The notes under the pieces are model-generated. The model worked only from the letters and a program-made list of their open reading frames with translations. It did no database searches and was not told where the DNA came from. Position numbers and translations under genes: made by a program. Shown piece by piece: positions 1 through 8,387 of a stretch of 64,000 nt of DNA. Every line of letters starts with the position of its first letter. Positions within the stretch are counted from its first letter, which is position 1. Source of the DNA: Photobacterium marinum (lineage in GTDB: Bacteria > Pseudomonadota > Gammaproteobacteria > Enterobacterales > Vibrionaceae); assembly GCF_000331515.1 (NCBI RefSeq), contig NZ_AMZO01000035.1, forward strand, positions 17,724-81,723, read 5' to 3'.

Positions 1-82
1 CATATTCAGCCAACAAACGCCCATCTGCCTTTCTCCAAATGTCAGTAAACCAATGGGTAACCCAGTCATTTTTATTATCCAT
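1..82 (-). CDS. 5' end of a protein leaving the window (SnoaL/NTF2-like motif?)
   Basis: Only the first 27 codons are inside the window, starting at ATG 82..80; GGAG lies about 11 nt upstream and an in-frame stop lies 36 nt upstream. The residues include VTHWFTDIWRKADGR, which resembles the C-terminal strand pair of NTF2-like/SnoaL or DUF4440 proteins (pattern V-T-H-x-F-T-D-I-W-R-K-x-D-G). In that fold this motif sits near the end of the domain, so finding it about ten residues after the start may mean an N-terminally shortened copy. Function is not assignable from this fragment. Confidence 0.35.
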   Translation of the reverse strand, partial: MDNKNDWVTHWFTDIWRKADGRLLAEY

Positions 83-209
83 GCGCGGTTTCACTCCAAC
101 TACAGCAATTTGCGCTTACTTATGAAATCCTAGACAAAAAAATGACATTTTGCAGTGACGTCCACAACGCTATCTATCTTTGAGCGCACAAATCCGCTTT
201 ATCACCTCG

Positions 210-866
210 CTAATGAATAGCCAGTTGTGAAAAGGCCGACTGATAGTGAACGAAGTTTGGAATATGGGTATGGTGCTGGCAATCATCACCTACAGCAACA
301 AAGTCATATCCCAGCTCGCTTGAAGCAAATTTATTCCAGTCGCCGTGACCGAAAAATACCCGACGGACAAAAGTATTGCCGGAATCCTGTTTGGCACGGA
401 AAGCAGCCAGTGCCATGATCTCTGTGCGGCTCATCGCATCAGACGAAGAAGCAAACGTGATTCCTGATAAATCAATCCCCAGAGTACGAAGCTTGAGTTT
501 AGCAACAGACTCCCAGCCACCAGTTGCGATAGCCAGATGGGTATCATTTCGCGTCTTCATCTGCTCAATAAATTCTTTTGCCCCTTGAATCAAACTCAAT
601 TCCGCAGGATTTTCAGCCAGAAACTCACGCATTCGCTCCAGATAACGCAACTCAACCTTACGGTGGATCTGAGAGCGACTGCCCTGCACTTCATGCTTAG
701 CAATGATCTCATCCAGCACACCGGATTCTGTGACATTACGATACTGGCTCCAATCGGTATCAACCTTTACGCCTACAACATCTTCAATGGCCCGGCTATA
801 GCATTCAGTATCAAGCCGGTCGCAGTCGACTAACGCACCATCAATGTCAATTAATAACAATTTCAT
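210..866 (-). CDS. HAD-superfamily hydrolase
   Basis: A 218-residue protein with the haloacid-dehalogenase layout. Motif I is LLIDIDGALVD at residues 3-13 (nucleophile Asp7, second Asp9), motif II is the Thr in AIATGG near residue 115, and the acidic motif IV region is GHGDWN near residue 185. Such enzymes usually remove phosphate from small phosphorylated metabolites through an aspartyl-phosphate; the substrate cannot be read from the sequence. The start at 866 is chosen over an upstream ATG at 908 because AAGGTAG sits just before it and motif I then falls at the very N-terminus, as is usual. The residue after DxDG is Ala rather than the common Thr. It stands alone with no operon partner. 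Confidence 0.8.
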   Translation of the reverse strand: MKLLLIDIDGALVDCDRLDTECYSRAIEDVVGVKVDTDWSQYRNVTESGVLDEIIAKHEVQGSRSQIHRKVELRYLERMREFLAENPAELSLIQGAKEFIEQMKTRNDTHLAIATGGWESVAKLKLRTLGIDLSGITFASSSDAMSRTEIMALAAFRAKQDSGNTFVRRVFFGHGDWNKFASSELGYDFVAVGDDCQHHTHIPNFVHYQSAFSQLAIH

Positions 867-1297
867 TTTTACTACCTTTGTTTTTTTCGTGATTGGTAAT
901 GCGGGCATATCATGTGCTTGCTTAACGTCTGCGGCAAGTCAGTTACCTGTTCAATGTGTCGTTTTTTGCTCCACTTCAAACCTTTTGTTGTCAATGACTT
1001 AAAATTCGACCAACCAGAGATGATTTATTAATCAGGCAGCAATAATCTGTAATCCATTACACTAATTCCTTTAAACTTCAACACCATAGCGACCACACTT
1101 TTGCAATGACGTGACAAATCTGACTGGCAAGGATGTCAATTGCATACCACACTTGTATTGCTCTTATGGTTCAGGCAGTTACCTTAGGGTCAGCTGCCAG
1201 CCAGCATAAATAACAATTCAAACAACAATGGCTTGATCGGATCCGCTGAACTCGCCGTTAAATTACAAAGCAATGTCGTTTCGAAAAGGATGTAGCA
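867..1297. other. Intergenic region between divergent HAD and HiPIP genes
   Basis: About 430 bases between two divergently transcribed genes, so it must hold both promoters. No convincing -35/-10 pair, riboswitch, small ORF with a ribosome binding site or strong hairpin was seen. Confidence 0.4.
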
Positions 1298-1603
1298 ATG
1301 AAAAATCAACCAAGTCGCAGAAGATTCTTAAAGCTCAGCCTGGCCGGTGTAATTGGGATGACGATGGGAGGCAGAGACCTGTTAAAACCAGCTCATGCCG
1401 CAGACCTACCTCAGCTGGCAGAAGATGATCCTCAGGCTGCTGCGCTGAAATATGTGCATGCCTCACCACATAGTGATAAAAAATGCTCAAACTGCGCCCT
1501 GCTTCAGGGGAATGAAGGTGACGAATGGCGTCCTTGCGCAATCTTCCCAGGTAAGGTGGTAGCGGCAGAAGGCTGGTGTTCAGCTTGGGCTAAAAAACCT
1601 TAA
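1298..1603 (+). CDS. High-potential iron-sulfur protein (HiPIP), Tat-exported
   Basis: A 101-residue precursor beginning with a twin-arginine signal (SRRRFLK at residues 6-12, hydrophobic stretch to about 24, likely cleavage after AHA at 34). The mature part of about 67 residues has exactly four cysteines (63, 66, 80, 94) in the order CxxC-x13-C-x13-C, followed by aromatic residues (GWCSAW), as expected for a HiPIP binding one [4Fe-4S] cluster. Cofactor loading in the cytoplasm fits Tat export of a folded protein. HiPIPs carry single electrons in the periplasm, best known from purple phototrophs and some respiratory chains; the redox partner here is unknown and no oxidase or reductase gene is adjacent. 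AAAGGATG precedes the ATG. Confidence 0.85.
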   Translation: MKNQPSRRRFLKLSLAGVIGMTMGGRDLLKPAHAADLPQLAEDDPQAAALKYVHASPHSDKKCSNCALLQGNEGDEWRPCAIFPGKVVAAEGWCSAWAKKP

Positions 1604-1640
1604 AGCACAGCTGCAAACTGAAAGAAAATTCAACAAACAT

Positions 1641-1663
1641 TTCAGGCCCTTATAGGGCCTGAA
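1641..1663. terminator. Hairpin between convergent HiPIP and yegD-like genes
   Basis: A 10-bp perfect stem (TTCAGGCCCT / AGGGCCTGAA) with a 3-base loop lies between the ends of two convergent genes. It is followed by short T-rich runs on both strands, so it probably terminates both, though neither T tract is strong. Confidence 0.65.
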
Positions 1664-1688
1664 ATTTAGTATCGGAGAGAAATTTAAT

Positions 1689-3041
1689 TTATAAGAAACA
1701 CTGCTCTGCCCAGCGAGCCAGCCCAGCAGTTACTGAGCCAAAGAAACTACCGCTGACAACCGGTACATCCGGCAACTGCTGCTCAATACATGATCTCAAA
1801 ATTGGCGAGCGAGCCGTACCACCGGTCATGTATACCACATCCGGTTTCTTGCCACTTTGTGTAATCGCCTCAGTTACAAGCTGACTGATTTTCACTCTTG
1901 GTGATTCAATCGCTGCTGCCATATCCTGCTGGCTGACATTCACTTCCAGCACCTCTGCGAAGCTGTTCAGTGCGATACGGCAATCTGGTGAATCAGACAG
2001 CGCGATTTTGCCTTCTTCTGCCTTTCGCACTAGCTGATAGCCTAATGTTTCGAAGTAAACACGCAGCAAATGATCCAGTTTTTGCGGTTCAGCCGCATCA
2101 CGCTTCAGCTGATCCAGTACTTTGAGGTTGGCATTGCTATAAAAGTCGGTTTGAGCCGCAATGTTATTGATAGCAATCGGGTTCCAAAACTGACTAATTG
2201 GCATATCAATTCCCTTCTGAGTTTTACTACCCAGCCCCAGCATTGGCATCAATTGACGAAATGCAAGATGAATATCCAAATCATTACCGCCGACCCTTAA
2301 GCCACTATGAGCCAGCAAGCTTGCCTGACGATCTGCTTTGTTTCGCCACTGTGGTCCCATTTCAATGATTGAACAATCGGTTGTGCCACCGCCGATATCA
2401 ACCACCAGCACCGTTTTGTTTTCCGTCAGTGTACTTTCGTATTCAAGCCCGGCTGCAACCGGCTCAAACTGAAATTCAATATTTTTAAAACCGGCGCGTA
2501 TTGCAGCCTGAGTCAGGATTTTTTCTGCCTGCTGGTTTGCAGTTTCACCGCCGGAACCCTGAAAGTTAACCGGGCGACCAATCACTGTACTGGTAATATC
2601 CTGCTGCAGTGTCTGCTCGGATTGATTTTTGATGTTTTTCATCATGGCGCAAACCAAGTCTTCAAAGAAGCTGATTTGCACATCGCGTAATCCATTCGCG
2701 CCAAGGAAAGATTTTGGCGACTTTACGTAATAAACCTCTTCCGGATCTTCCAGATACAAATCCAGTGCAGCCTGACCAAGGCGTAAATCGCCCGCTTCAA
2801 CAATGATGTCTTCTTCACGGTTGAAGGCAATTGCGCGACGTAACACCTGCTCTCCAACAGTATCCGAAGGTGTAACACCCATGTGACGGTACAAATATTC
2901 ACTTACCGCTTCACGTGTCGGCGCACACAGTGTGGAAGGGATGTACTTCTTATCACCCTCGAGTGATAGCATCTGCGGATTGCCCTGCTCCATTACCGCT
3001 ACTGAGCAGTTTGCTGTTCCGTAATCAAATCCTATGTACAT
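1689..3041 (-). CDS. yegD: Hsp70-family chaperone-like protein (YegD-like)
   Basis: A 450-residue protein, the same length as Escherichia coli YegD. It has the actin/Hsp70 ATPase signatures: phosphate 1 loop GFDYGTANCSVA at residues 4-15, phosphate 2 loop DIGGGTTDCS in the middle, and adenosine loop MTGGTARSP near the C-terminus. It lacks the roughly 170-residue substrate-binding half of DnaK, so it is an ATPase domain with a short tail. The start at 3041 is used because GGAGG lies six bases upstream; an in-frame ATG at 3056 lies before that ribosome binding site. The gene is monocistronic, ends at the 1641 hairpin and diverges from the DsbA-like gene. Client and physiological role are unknown. 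Confidence 0.88.
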   Translation of the reverse strand: MYIGFDYGTANCSVAVMEQGNPQMLSLEGDKKYIPSTLCAPTREAVSEYLYRHMGVTPSDTVGEQVLRRAIAFNREEDIIVEAGDLRLGQAALDLYLEDPEEVYYVKSPKSFLGANGLRDVQISFFEDLVCAMMKNIKNQSEQTLQQDITSTVIGRPVNFQGSGGETANQQAEKILTQAAIRAGFKNIEFQFEPVAAGLEYESTLTENKTVLVVDIGGGTTDCSIIEMGPQWRNKADRQASLLAHSGLRVGGNDLDIHLAFRQLMPMLGLGSKTQKGIDMPISQFWNPIAINNIAAQTDFYSNANLKVLDQLKRDAAEPQKLDHLLRVYFETLGYQLVRKAEEGKIALSDSPDCRIALNSFAEVLEVNVSQQDMAAAIESPRVKISQLVTEAITQSGKKPDVVYMTGGTARSPILRSCIEQQLPDVPVVSGSFFGSVTAGLARWAEQCFL

Positions 3042-3226
3042 ACCGTACCTCCACATAGCAAAAGGTCGGCAATCATACTGAATTTCCAGAATTGTTCAAT
3101 CACTTAAACATCTCAATCAGATACCAATTTAGAGTAAATAATTGTAAGTTTTGATTTATTTCCACGAATTTTCGCCAGAAGTCAGCCATAATTAGGCATT
3201 ACTTATTTTCTTTTATATCTGTATCC

Positions 3227-3844
3227 ATGCTTAAATCAATCGCTCCTTTGTTCCTCGCTCTTCTTGCTCTAACCGGCTGTAATGACATTACAGCCCCTCA
3301 GGAAGGTGAGAAATACACTGTTGTTACTGAAACTGCCAATACACCTGATGTAGTGGAAATTTTCTCTCTGGGATGTGGTCACTGCCGCAACATGGAAACC
3401 CTGTTACCTGAAATTAAAAAACAAGCAGGCGTTGAAATCAGCAAAGTTCACGTTACTTTTAACCAGAGTGCACAAGTTGCAGCTTACATTTACTACACAG
3501 CAGCAATTCAGACCGGAGGCCAACCTGACCATGCTCTGATGGAAGAAATGTTTGCCTACGTCCAGGATCGCAGTGACAACGTAACCGAAGAGCAACGCAA
3601 AGAAAAGTTGACTAAGATTTTCACAAGCCGTGAGCTATCCAGCCCATTTGACCTGTCAGAAGAACAGCAAAAGCAAGTGTATAAAAAGATGACTGACGCT
3701 GAGAAACTGGTCGCTAATGCTCAAATTGCTTCAGTGCCGGCCTTCCTGGTTAAAGGAAAATACTTGGTACAAAGCAGCGCTCATGAAAGTGTTGAAGATA
3801 TGGCTGAAACTATTCGCTACCTGTCCACTATGGACAGCAAGTAA
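3227..3844 (+). CDS. DsbA-like thiol:disulfide oxidoreductase, predicted lipoprotein
   Basis: A 205-residue thioredoxin-fold protein. Its N-terminus is a lipoprotein signal (hydrophobic residues 5-15, lipobox LTGC with Cys18), so it is predicted to be membrane-anchored rather than soluble like classic DsbA. The redox motif CGHC is at residues 50-53 and the cis-proline loop is ASVPAF near residue 170. An inserted helical region between the two is as in DsbA. It should introduce or exchange disulfides in envelope proteins; the anchor may restrict it to certain clients. The residue after the lipid Cys is Asn, which does not by itself predict inner-membrane retention. No Shine-Dalgarno is obvious before the ATG. 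A clear terminator follows. Confidence 0.85.
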   Translation: MLKSIAPLFLALLALTGCNDITAPQEGEKYTVVTETANTPDVVEIFSLGCGHCRNMETLLPEIKKQAGVEISKVHVTFNQSAQVAAYIYYTAAIQTGGQPDHALMEEMFAYVQDRSDNVTEEQRKEKLTKIFTSRELSSPFDLSEEQQKQVYKKMTDAEKLVANAQIASVPAFLVKGKYLVQSSAHESVEDMAETIRYLSTMDSK

Positions 3845-3890
3845 AAACGCCAACGAGCGCTTTCAAGTTAACCCCTAATACCGTACACAA

Positions 3891-3918
3891 AACAGCCCTT
3901 GATATGGGCTGTTTTTTT
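3891..3918 (+). terminator. Rho-independent terminator of the dsbA-like gene
   Basis: Stem AACAGCCC / GGGCTGTT with a 7-base loop followed by a run of T, 47 bases after the stop codon. Confidence 0.88.
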
Positions 3919-4161
3919 ATCTCTTCCATCTATGAAACCCCACCCGACTTGCCAAGCTAAAATGCCGCTTTGCTTTTGGCCTGATTTACTCTCGCTGGAC
4001 TCTCCTTAACCCAGCAAATCAAACAAACACACTTGTAGCACGTATATTATACGTTTTAGCGATAATAACGACATTTAAACACTATGAAACAATCTCATTT
4101 GCAGTATGTTTTGTATGATGAATATTGAGGTAGATCACGAGTTATAAGAAAGGGTTATGTT

Positions 4162-4175
4162 ATGATTTAAATCAT
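4162..4175. promoter_or_regulatory. FNR-like palindrome
   Basis: ATGATTTAAATCAT is a perfect 14-bp palindrome matching 8 of the 10 fixed positions of the FNR consensus (TTGAT-N4-ATCAA). It lies 27 bases upstream of the orphan terminator hairpin and 20 bases upstream of a TATACT hexamer. The match is suggestive only; perfect 14-bp palindromes are expected a few times by chance in 64 kb. Confidence 0.3.
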
Positions 4176-4202
4176 ACAAATAATTCTACACAATTATACT
4201 TC

Positions 4203-4240
4203 TCTCCCCATTCTCCTGTCCGAATGGGGAGATTTTTTTT
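4203..4240 (+). terminator. Strong orphan rho-independent terminator
   Basis: Stem TCTCCCCATTC / GAATGGGGAGA (11 bp, no mismatch), 8-base loop, then TTTTTTTT. It points rightwards and has no T tract on the other strand. No coding sequence is linked to it, which is the basis for proposing a small RNA here. Confidence 0.85.
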
Positions 4241-4406
4241 ATTTGGGGATCTCACCCTGGATACAAAGGCCATTGATAGCAGTGACCAACCCGAGGTAAT
4301 GATGCCAAAAGGGTCAAAACACATTCAAATTGTGATCTGAATTTGTTTTTTTCACGAAGTTTATTTACCAAAAAGACGGAACGAAGTTCTATCTTTTTTG
4401 TTCTCC

Positions 4407-4598
4407 CTACTCTTTGTCTTTCTTATAAAAATCACTTTTGAAGGCCTTTACCAATCTTCTATAGATGCTCGAATATAGAGCAGGCTTTGAGTTTATCGCG
4501 TCATCGCATTTCTCATTAAATTCGTCAAATCCGATATAGGATTTCATCTTGTTCTCAGTTTTATCTTTTGACGTGGCATTCTTATTTCTAATGTTCAC
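4407..4598 (-). CDS. Possible small lysine-rich protein, 63 residues
   Basis: An open frame of 63 codons in an otherwise gene-free gap (4241-4705) downstream of the racemase. Its composition (many Lys, Asp, Asn, Ser) is protein-like, and a second possible start exists at codon 18 (MKSYIGFDEF). No convincing ribosome binding site precedes either start and I recognise no family. It may be a non-coding frame in AT-rich DNA. Confidence 0.25.
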   Translation of the reverse strand: MNIRNKNATSKDKTENKMKSYIGFDEFNEKCDDAINSKPALYSSIYRRLVKAFKSDFYKKDKE

Positions 4599-4665
4599 GA
4601 TTTCAAAGCCCTTATTTTTATTGTTATAACGAACTTAGCAATTCACTGATCTGGTTGAGTATTTG

Positions 4666-4692
4666 GAGGAAGCTGGCAAAACCAGCCTCCTC
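4666..4692 (-). terminator. Hairpin after the racemase gene
   Basis: An 11-bp stem (GAGGAAGCTGG / CCAGCCTCCTC, one A:C mismatch as plus-strand DNA) with a 5-base loop lies 14 bases after the racemase stop. The T tract expected on the minus strand is missing, so it could be a terminator of low efficiency or a 3'-end protecting stem. Confidence 0.5.
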
Positions 4693-4705
4693 ACTCAGGA
4701 GATTT

Positions 4706-5926
4706 TTACTTCAAATACTTAGGGTTTGAGCTCCCCCATAGGGTATATAAATCACAGAACAATCGGCCGGACTTCTCTTCCAATTCACCTCTAGTAATTT
4801 CCTCATGGCCTTGCTGACCATAAAGCACTACCTCATCCCCAAGGTGAACACCCTCAATGTCAGTAATATCAACCATGGTTGTGTTCATAGATGTTTTACC
4901 GACTATCTTCGCTTTCTTTCCATTGATCAGTACATAACCGATACGACTCAACGAACGCGGATAACCGTCAGAGTAACCTACAGGTAAGTTAGCCAATACT
5001 GATGGGCGTGATAGTACTTCTGTACTGTCATACCCCACTGTAGTACCAGCCGGGAAATGATGGATAGAAGCAACCTGTGTTTTGAAAGTAACTACACTCT
5101 TGTATTCAGGGAACACCGGTGTTGTATCACCGTACAAAGCGCCACCCGGTCTCACCATATCTAGGCGAGCCTCCGGTAGCATCAATGTAGTATAAGAATT
5201 GGCTGCATGAAGCGTAATATATTCCCTATTCAAGTCAGATTTTTGAATCAACCAGCTTGTTTCCTGTTTGAATCTTTCTAGTCCAGCGCGAGTTTTATCC
5301 AAATCTTCTGTCGGGAAGTGAGTCATCATACCGACAATATTTACGCGCTTAGCTTGCGTGATTTTAAGCGCTTCCTCTTTGCCTTCATCAGTTGATAGAT
5401 CAATACCATTTCGGCCCATTCCACCAGAGTTGAAAGCTAGATGAACTGCAATATCTGTGTCGTATTTATTCGCCAGCTTTGAAATTGCTTCAGCTTGAGA
5501 ATAAGTACCTATCAACTCTTCAACGTTAAATTGAACCGCTGCTTCAATTTCTGCAATAGTACCTGCACGGACTCTGACAATTTGTCCTTTGAAACCTTTC
5601 TTTCGAGCCATTTTAGCTTCTTCATTGCTAGCAATTGCAATACAGCTAATATCATTATTGATAACTGACGGGATCAGATTTTCAATACCGTTACCATAAG
5701 CGTCAGCCTTCATCACAGCACAAATTTTTGTTTCTGAACCAACTTCTTTTTTCAGCAATCGAATATTATTCTCGAACGTTGCTTTACTTACTTCAACCCA
5801 GGAATTCGACTGCATTGCCTGTTGCTCCTGGGGAGCAACATCTGATGACATAAGAAAAGGTGCAGCAACAGCATTTCCGCAAATAAGAGAAACAGATAAT
5901 GCTAAGTATGATATTTTTAATTTCAC
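4706..5926 (-). CDS. bsr: Periplasmic broad-spectrum amino acid racemase (BsrV-like)
   Basis: A 406-residue fold-type III PLP racemase with a signal peptide (hydrophobic core, then GNAVAA near residue 22), so it acts in the periplasm, unlike the cytoplasmic alanine racemases Alr and DadX. The PLP lysine is in AVMKADAYGNG (about residue 73), the phosphate-region arginine in MVRPGGALYGD, and the catalytic tyrosine region is LPVGYSDGYPRS. Size and export match BsrV of Vibrio cholerae, which makes D-Met, D-Leu, D-Arg and D-Lys that remodel peptidoglycan and act as signals. The start is placed at GTG 5926, six bases after GGAG; an ATG at 5938 has no ribosome binding site. It lies 15 bases after a chemoreceptor gene, almost certainly in one operon. 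Confidence 0.92.
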   Translation of the reverse strand: MKLKISYLALSVSLICGNAVAAPFLMSSDVAPQEQQAMQSNSWVEVSKATFENNIRLLKKEVGSETKICAVMKADAYGNGIENLIPSVINNDISCIAIASNEEAKMARKKGFKGQIVRVRAGTIAEIEAAVQFNVEELIGTYSQAEAISKLANKYDTDIAVHLAFNSGGMGRNGIDLSTDEGKEEALKITQAKRVNIVGMMTHFPTEDLDKTRAGLERFKQETSWLIQKSDLNREYITLHAANSYTTLMLPEARLDMVRPGGALYGDTTPVFPEYKSVVTFKTQVASIHHFPAGTTVGYDSTEVLSRPSVLANLPVGYSDGYPRSLSRIGYVLINGKKAKIVGKTSMNTTMVDITDIEGVHLGDEVVLYGQQGHEEITRGELEEKSGRLFCDLYTLWGSSNPKYLK

Positions 5927-5941
5927 AACAAACTCCATTTA

Positions 5942-7570
5942 TTAAATTTTAAATTGCTCCACGACAGTGTGAAGATTCTCAGAACGTTTTTTCAATTCTT
6001 CCAGTTCAACTTCAGAATTCCTTGTCGCCAGATGGTTTTCATCCGCACTCATACTTAGCGATGAAACATTACCCGACAGATGCTGTGCCGCTTCCGATTG
6101 CTCTTTCATCGATTCAGAAATCTGCTCCATGCTATTTAGCAGGGCAATAATTTCTTCAGAGAACGTCACCAGAGAACCTCTGGCACTATTTGCATGAGAT
6201 GTGCTCTCATTCACTAATTCAACAGAGGACTGCATATTCGACGTGGTTTTATTCGTGTCCGTGCGAATATTGTCCAGCATAGTTTCGATTTCAACCGTCG
6301 CTACCGAAGTGCGCTCCGACAGCTTTCTGACTTCATCAGCAACAACAGCAAAGCCACGTCCATGCTGACCTGCGCGTGCAGCTTCAATGGCTGCATTCAA
6401 TGCCAACAGGTTGGTCTGATCAGCAATCTCTTTAATCACTGAAACAATTGAGTTAATTTCGTTGGTGCTCTTATCCAGATGCTCAAGGTTAGACGCCAGA
6501 TTGATCACTCCAGTCTGCACATCTTCCATTCCACTTACAGCCTGATCAACCGTCGTCACTGTTTCCTGTGTCTGCTGCTCAAAGCGTTTAACCTGATCAT
6601 TGATATCATTAGCAATCATTGAAACGCTCTGAATGCTGGCTGCTAATTCCTCTATTGCAGTTGCACTACTTCTTACATTTTCAGCCTGATCAACAGAGCG
6701 CTTGGAAATACCATCGAATATTGAATCCAGATTGGCTGTAACTTCTTTTATAGATTGAGAGCCATCATTAATATCGTGCATTCGACTGCGTAATGATGAG
6801 ATAAAGACATTAAATGAGCGCGTGATAATACCGACTTCATCGGTGTTAGTAACTTTCAGGTTACGGGTTAAATTCCAGTCACCATCAGCAAACTCTTTCA
6901 GAACAAAATTGAGATAATTAATTGGCTTAACAGTTTTTACAGCAATGTAGTACGTCACCAGGAGCGTAATAGACAGAAGTACTGCTGCAAAGCCAATAAC
7001 ATGAACAATAACTTCATCCTGTAGTGCTTCAATGTCACTCAAAGCAACATCAACACCAATGACATAATACTCACCGTTTGCATTTCTGAATGGGACAAAG
7101 ACAGAACGCCATAAGCCATATTCACCCTGATATTCTTCAAACTGAACCTGACGGGTAATGAATGCTTTAGTCAAACCTTTTGGAACAACTTTATATTCTT
7201 CAAGATACCAGTTTTTATAAGCCCCTGTTCTGAGCTCATCTTCTGTTTGATTAATATAGGTGTAATAAATTTTCCCGTTTTTCTGAACTGTAGAATATGC
7301 CCAGTCTATATTTGATTTTTCGACGTAAGAGCTTATGCGACGACTGATTTTATCATAGTTGTTTGTCTGTTCAGATAACACATTGTGAGTTGACTCACCG
7401 ATAATCATGTTTAACGCATAAGCGGATGATATTAACTTTGAATCCAGTCCTTTGATTGCTGTCTTATATATTTCGTTGTAAGAGTAAGTAGAATATGACG
7501 TAATGATAAATAAAGCTAAACACGAAAAGCAGGCAAGAAGTTTGCCTCTTAATCCCCAATTAAAACTCAT
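5942..7570 (-). CDS. Methyl-accepting chemotaxis protein in operon with the racemase
   Basis: A 542-residue chemoreceptor: transmembrane segment near residues 8-28, a periplasmic Cache-type sensor (about 30-185, with WRSVFVPFRN and GEYYVIGVDVALSDI), second membrane segment near 188-212, HAMP, and the cytoplasmic signalling hairpin with EIADQTNLLALNAAIEAARA. The start is ATG 7570, seven bases after AAGGG. It is the first gene of a two-gene operon with the exported amino-acid racemase. In V. cholerae the receptor beside bsrV has been reported, to my knowledge, to sense D-Arg and D-Lys as repellents; the same neighbour pair here suggests the same ligand class. I infer this from gene order, not from ligand-pocket residues. 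Confidence 0.9.
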   Translation of the reverse strand: MSFNWGLRGKLLACFSCLALFIITSYSTYSYNEIYKTAIKGLDSKLISSAYALNMIIGESTHNVLSEQTNNYDKISRRISSYVEKSNIDWAYSTVQKNGKIYYTYINQTEDELRTGAYKNWYLEEYKVVPKGLTKAFITRQVQFEEYQGEYGLWRSVFVPFRNANGEYYVIGVDVALSDIEALQDEVIVHVIGFAAVLLSITLLVTYYIAVKTVKPINYLNFVLKEFADGDWNLTRNLKVTNTDEVGIITRSFNVFISSLRSRMHDINDGSQSIKEVTANLDSIFDGISKRSVDQAENVRSSATAIEELAASIQSVSMIANDINDQVKRFEQQTQETVTTVDQAVSGMEDVQTGVINLASNLEHLDKSTNEINSIVSVIKEIADQTNLLALNAAIEAARAGQHGRGFAVVADEVRKLSERTSVATVEIETMLDNIRTDTNKTTSNMQSSVELVNESTSHANSARGSLVTFSEEIIALLNSMEQISESMKEQSEAAQHLSGNVSSLSMSADENHLATRNSEVELEELKKRSENLHTVVEQFKI

Positions 7571-8387
7571 GATAATACCCTTCAAGTTAAATCAATGGTG
7601 ACTTAACAAATCAACACAAATACCTAGCTTTACTGAAGCAAGCTATAAAAGTAGCAAATATAATAATTTTAATTATTGGCTATAACGTGAATGTATTTAC
7701 TGAAGCATGGATAACCATTAGAGAACAACATACGTAATACAATTCACAAAGCGGAGGCGAGATTACTGATTTTAAACATTAATATCAATAACGCCTTATT
7801 AACTTATATATCAATATGTTACCGGGAATGACACTCCTATGTATTTCAACCGCATGCGCAAAGATGAATTTAACACATTGATTTTAAATAGTTATTCCAA
7901 ATGGGAATATTCCCAAAAACATACAAAAAAACTCAAATAGTGAGTACATTTACAACTGGTACGAACAGTGATATTTATCCCATTTTTATGTAACGCAATG
8001 ATGTTCAAAAACATAAACTATTGAATTGCGTCATAAATATGACTTCTGCGATATTTTTTTGACGTAAAATTGGCGTGGCGAATTTACCTAATAACAGGCA
8101 AAAGAAGCTATTTTTAGTATCAGTTCGCTAATAACTCAGGAAGAATATTTTAATATTCAAGAACAATGCAGGTTAAATAAAGTTTCCAACGTATGACGTG
8201 CAGATTAAGGGCAAGATTGCTAATAAAGAAAGCACATTTTATGTTAATAGAAACAACAAAAAGGAAAGAACGGAGACGTCTTTACTTCATAGATATACAA
8301 TTTTAATCCAGTTCAACTAAAGCAAAATGACTGACTATATCAATGAGATAAACAGAGAAGTGTTTAAACGGTCAATGGGATGTTAAA
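7571..8387. other. Long AT-rich intergenic region upstream of the chemoreceptor operon
   Basis: More than 800 bases without a supported gene, between the 3' end of tRNA-Cys and the chemoreceptor start (both minus strand). It must contain the promoter of the chemoreceptor/racemase operon. The only discrete element noticed is a perfect palindrome TGGGAATATTCCCA at 7902-7915. No terminator-type hairpin follows the tRNA on the minus strand. Confidence 0.4.

Larger units (their letters stand above)
3919..4240 (+). ncRNA. Candidate small RNA ending in a strong orphan terminator
   Basis: No protein-coding frame is supported here, yet the stretch ends in an 11-bp perfect GC-rich hairpin (4203-4213 with 4222-4232) followed by eight T residues. 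The gene upstream already has its own terminator at 3891, so this second one has no assigned transcript. A palindrome ACGTATATTATACGT lies at 4040-4054 and an FNR-like palindrome ATGATTTAAATCAT at 4162-4175. A TATACT hexamer at 4195-4200 could be a -10, but it would give a transcript consisting mostly of the hairpin. The true 5' end cannot be told from sequence, so the boundaries given are only limits. Confidence 0.4.

Noticed and set aside
7902..7915. Perfect palindrome TGGGAATATTCCCA as an operator of the chemoreceptor/racemase operon
   Set aside because: Several 14-bp perfect palindromes are expected by chance in 64 kb, it lies more than 330 bases from the gene, and it matches no operator I know.
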